Assembly: GCA_040387515.1 (NCBI GenBank)
Contig: JAZKDP010000007.1
Location: 124,001 to 188,000 of the forward strand
Origin: Methylotenera_A sp040387515
Lineage (GTDB): Bacteria; Pseudomonadota; Gammaproteobacteria; Burkholderiales; Methylophilaceae
DNA length: 64,000 nt
Direction: 5' to 3'
Part shown: one piece after another, positions 62,575-64,000 of the stretch
Layout of the letters: every line of letters begins with the position of its first letter
Numbering within the stretch: the first letter of the stretch is position 1
Notes under the pieces: model-generated
The model's input: the letters and a program-made list of their open reading frames with translations, nothing else
The model's database searches: none
Told to the model about the DNA's origin: nothing
Position numbers and translations under genes: made by a program

Positions 62575-63963
62575 ATGAGATTTCAGCAACACCTTAGTTT
62601 TAATAAATCGTTAAGCCTAAATCAAATCATTAAAATATTGGTTGATCCAGTAGTAATGATTGCGATGCTTTTTTGTTTTGCATTAATAGGTGAAGGCGAG
62701 CTCAACTCGCATTATATTGTGCTATCTATTATGGTATTTGCATTAAGTTTTCCAGGCACTTGGGGCAATGCAGACAATCTATATAAAGACATACTGGCAA
62801 CTTTAAGTCAGTGGTTTTTAGTGGTGGGTATATTACTTTTTTTTGGCTATGCCACTGAATATTTACCCATGTTTTCACAGCAAGTCATCACCGCTTGGGT
62901 GCTGATTACACCTCTAGTTATGGTGATTACACATTGGCTGATTAGTCGCTATTTAGTCAGTCCGCATTACTTAACTCATATTAAAAAAACTGCAGTCATT
63001 ATTGGTCAAAATGAATTGTGCCAGCAACTGACAAGTAGAATCCAAGACAACAATCAACTGGCGATTGAAATAAAAGGCTATTTTGATGATTTTTCGGTAC
63101 GCAAGCCGAGCGCATTTATATCGGACAATCAGCTGACTGGTCATTTGAACGAGATTGCCGACTTTGTGAAACAACACGCGATTGATATTATTTATATTAC
63201 GTTGCCACCGTCTATGCATATCCAAATCATGGCGTTGCTAGATGATTTAAAAGATACGACAGCTTCCATTTATTTTGTGCCTGATTTTTTTATGGCCGAT
63301 TTAATTCAAGGCAGGATTGGTGAAATTGACGGCATGCCTGTGGTTGCAGTGTGCGAAACGCCGTTTACTGGCTTTAATGGAATTATAAAAAGGTTAAGCG
63401 ATATTGTTATTGCTGGTGTGCTTTTATGCATGATTTCGCCATTACTTCTTATCGTCGCTATTGGGGTTAAATCCAGTTCGCCAGGTCCCATATTATTTAG
63501 GCAAAGGCGCTACGGATTAGATGGCCAAGAAATTATCGTGTACAAATTCAGATCAATGAGGGTAGCTGAAGACGGCGCAATCGTTACGCAGGCAACGCTT
63601 AATGATAAAAGGGTGACGCCTTTTGGACAATTAATCCGTAAAACATCTTTGGATGAACTGCCGCAATTTTTTAACGTCCTGCAGGGCCGAATGAGTGTGG
63701 TAGGGCCGCGTCCGCATGCAGTAACGCACAACGAGATGTACCGCAAGCTGATTAAAGGTTACATGATTCGCCACAAGGTGAAGCCAGGCATCACTGGCTG
63801 GGCGCAAGTGAATGGTTACAGGGGTGAAACAAAAACGGTAGAAAGCATGAAAAGCCGCATTGATTACGATTTGGAATATCTGAAAAAATGGTCACTTGCA
63901 CTGGATGTTCGCATTATTCTAAAAACTATTTTACTGGTGTTTAAAGATTCAAAAGCTTACTAA
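62575..63963 (+). CDS. Undecaprenyl-phosphate sugar phosphotransferase, second copy
   Basis: A 462-residue paralogue of the transferase at 32400, with the same layout: N-terminal helices (~25-130), a Rossmann-like KKTAVIIGQNEL segment, and the catalytic domain from about 275. Its motifs are KSSSPGPILFRQRRYGLDGQEIIVYKFRSM, RKTSLDELPQFFNVLQGRMSVVGPRPHAVTHNEMY and KPGITGWAQVNGYRGETKTVESM. It loads a hexose-1-P on Und-P. Its neighbour is the glycosyltransferase at 61027. Which polymer it starts is unclear. The ATG at 62575 has no strong ribosome-binding site. Confidence 0.92.
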   Translation: MRFQQHLSFNKSLSLNQIIKILVDPVVMIAMLFCFALIGEGELNSHYIVLSIMVFALSFPGTWGNADNLYKDILATLSQWFLVVGILLFFGYATEYLPMFSQQVITAWVLITPLVMVITHWLISRYLVSPHYLTHIKKTAVIIGQNELCQQLTSRIQDNNQLAIEIKGYFDDFSVRKPSAFISDNQLTGHLNEIADFVKQHAIDIIYITLPPSMHIQIMALLDDLKDTTASIYFVPDFFMADLIQGRIGEIDGMPVVAVCETPFTGFNGIIKRLSDIVIAGVLLCMISPLLLIVAIGVKSSSPGPILFRQRRYGLDGQEIIVYKFRSMRVAEDGAIVTQATLNDKRVTPFGQLIRKTSLDELPQFFNVLQGRMSVVGPRPHAVTHNEMYRKLIKGYMIRHKVKPGITGWAQVNGYRGETKTVESMKSRIDYDLEYLKKWSLALDVRIILKTILLVFKDSKAY

Positions 63964-64000
63964 AATAAGCTAAATATTGCTTTTATTACAGTAATGACAA

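Noticed and set aside
1..64000. CRISPR array, IS element, integrase, tRNA or rRNA gene
   Set aside because: No direct-repeat array, transposase, integrase-like protein or RNA gene pattern was seen by reading.

Overview
This window is a stretch of chromosome that looks like a betaproteobacterial methylotroph of the family Methylophilaceae (Methylotenera or Methylobacillus type). The inference rests on four things: a methanolan-type eps operon (EpsA regulator, EpsE, EpsL, EpsF and EpsG homologues), an exosortase fused to an EpsI domain, a MarR-type EPS-associated regulator, and the AT-leaning betaproteobacterial housekeeping genes. No search was possible, so this is recognition from sequence only. 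No rRNA, tRNA, IS element, integrase or CRISPR array was seen.

Layout. (1) 1-11778 is housekeeping: the tail of a HerA-like helicase, formate-THF ligase (fhs), a YigZ/IMPACT protein, an AI-2E/PerM-type membrane protein, a minus-strand set of three (CHASE2 sensor, SH3-domain protein, M48 protease), rmuC, moaD-moaE, a Lon-like protease and an Hsp15-like S4 protein. (2) 11880-29959 is an O-antigen/capsule-type cluster headed by a small MarR-like regulator. It holds GDP-mannose synthesis (manC, gmd), a second unusual Gmd-like SDR followed by a sugar C-methyltransferase, two flippases, a polymerase-like membrane protein, several glycosyltransferases, an epimerase with a metal-binding insert, an acetyltransferase, a WecA/WbpL-like initiating transferase and a WbpM/CapD-like dehydratase. 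It is followed by galU and a phosphoribosyltransferase gene. (3) 31617-56871 is the eps/exosortase locus: LuxR-type EpsA, the Und-P sugar transferase, export proteins EpsE and EpsL, the EpsF/EpsG copolymerase and tyrosine kinase, a reversed O-antigen-ligase-like gene, a flippase probably starting at a rare ATT codon, glycosyltransferases and acetyltransferases, a WecG/TagA transferase, a TIGR03790-type protein, the exosortase-EpsI fusion, the PrsT TPR lipoprotein and an ExeA-like ATPase. (4) 56872-64000 holds a long non-coding stretch, a PEP-CTERM protein, an alkaline phosphatase with a strong terminator, an unknown secreted protein, a glycosyltransferase with a long N-terminal extension, and a second Und-P sugar transferase.

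Working together: the window encodes what looks like two complete Wzx/Wzy-type assembly lines side by side. One starts from a polyprenyl-P HexNAc-1-P transferase (27035) and the other from a hexose-1-P transferase (32400), with a third initiator at 62575. The second line is tied to protein sorting by the exosortase, whose likely client is the PEP-CTERM protein at 57604. The most unusual points are the divergent Gmd paralogue next to a C-methyltransferase, the ATT start codon, the perfect operator-like palindrome at 60921-60938, and a CHASE2 protein without a recognisable output domain.
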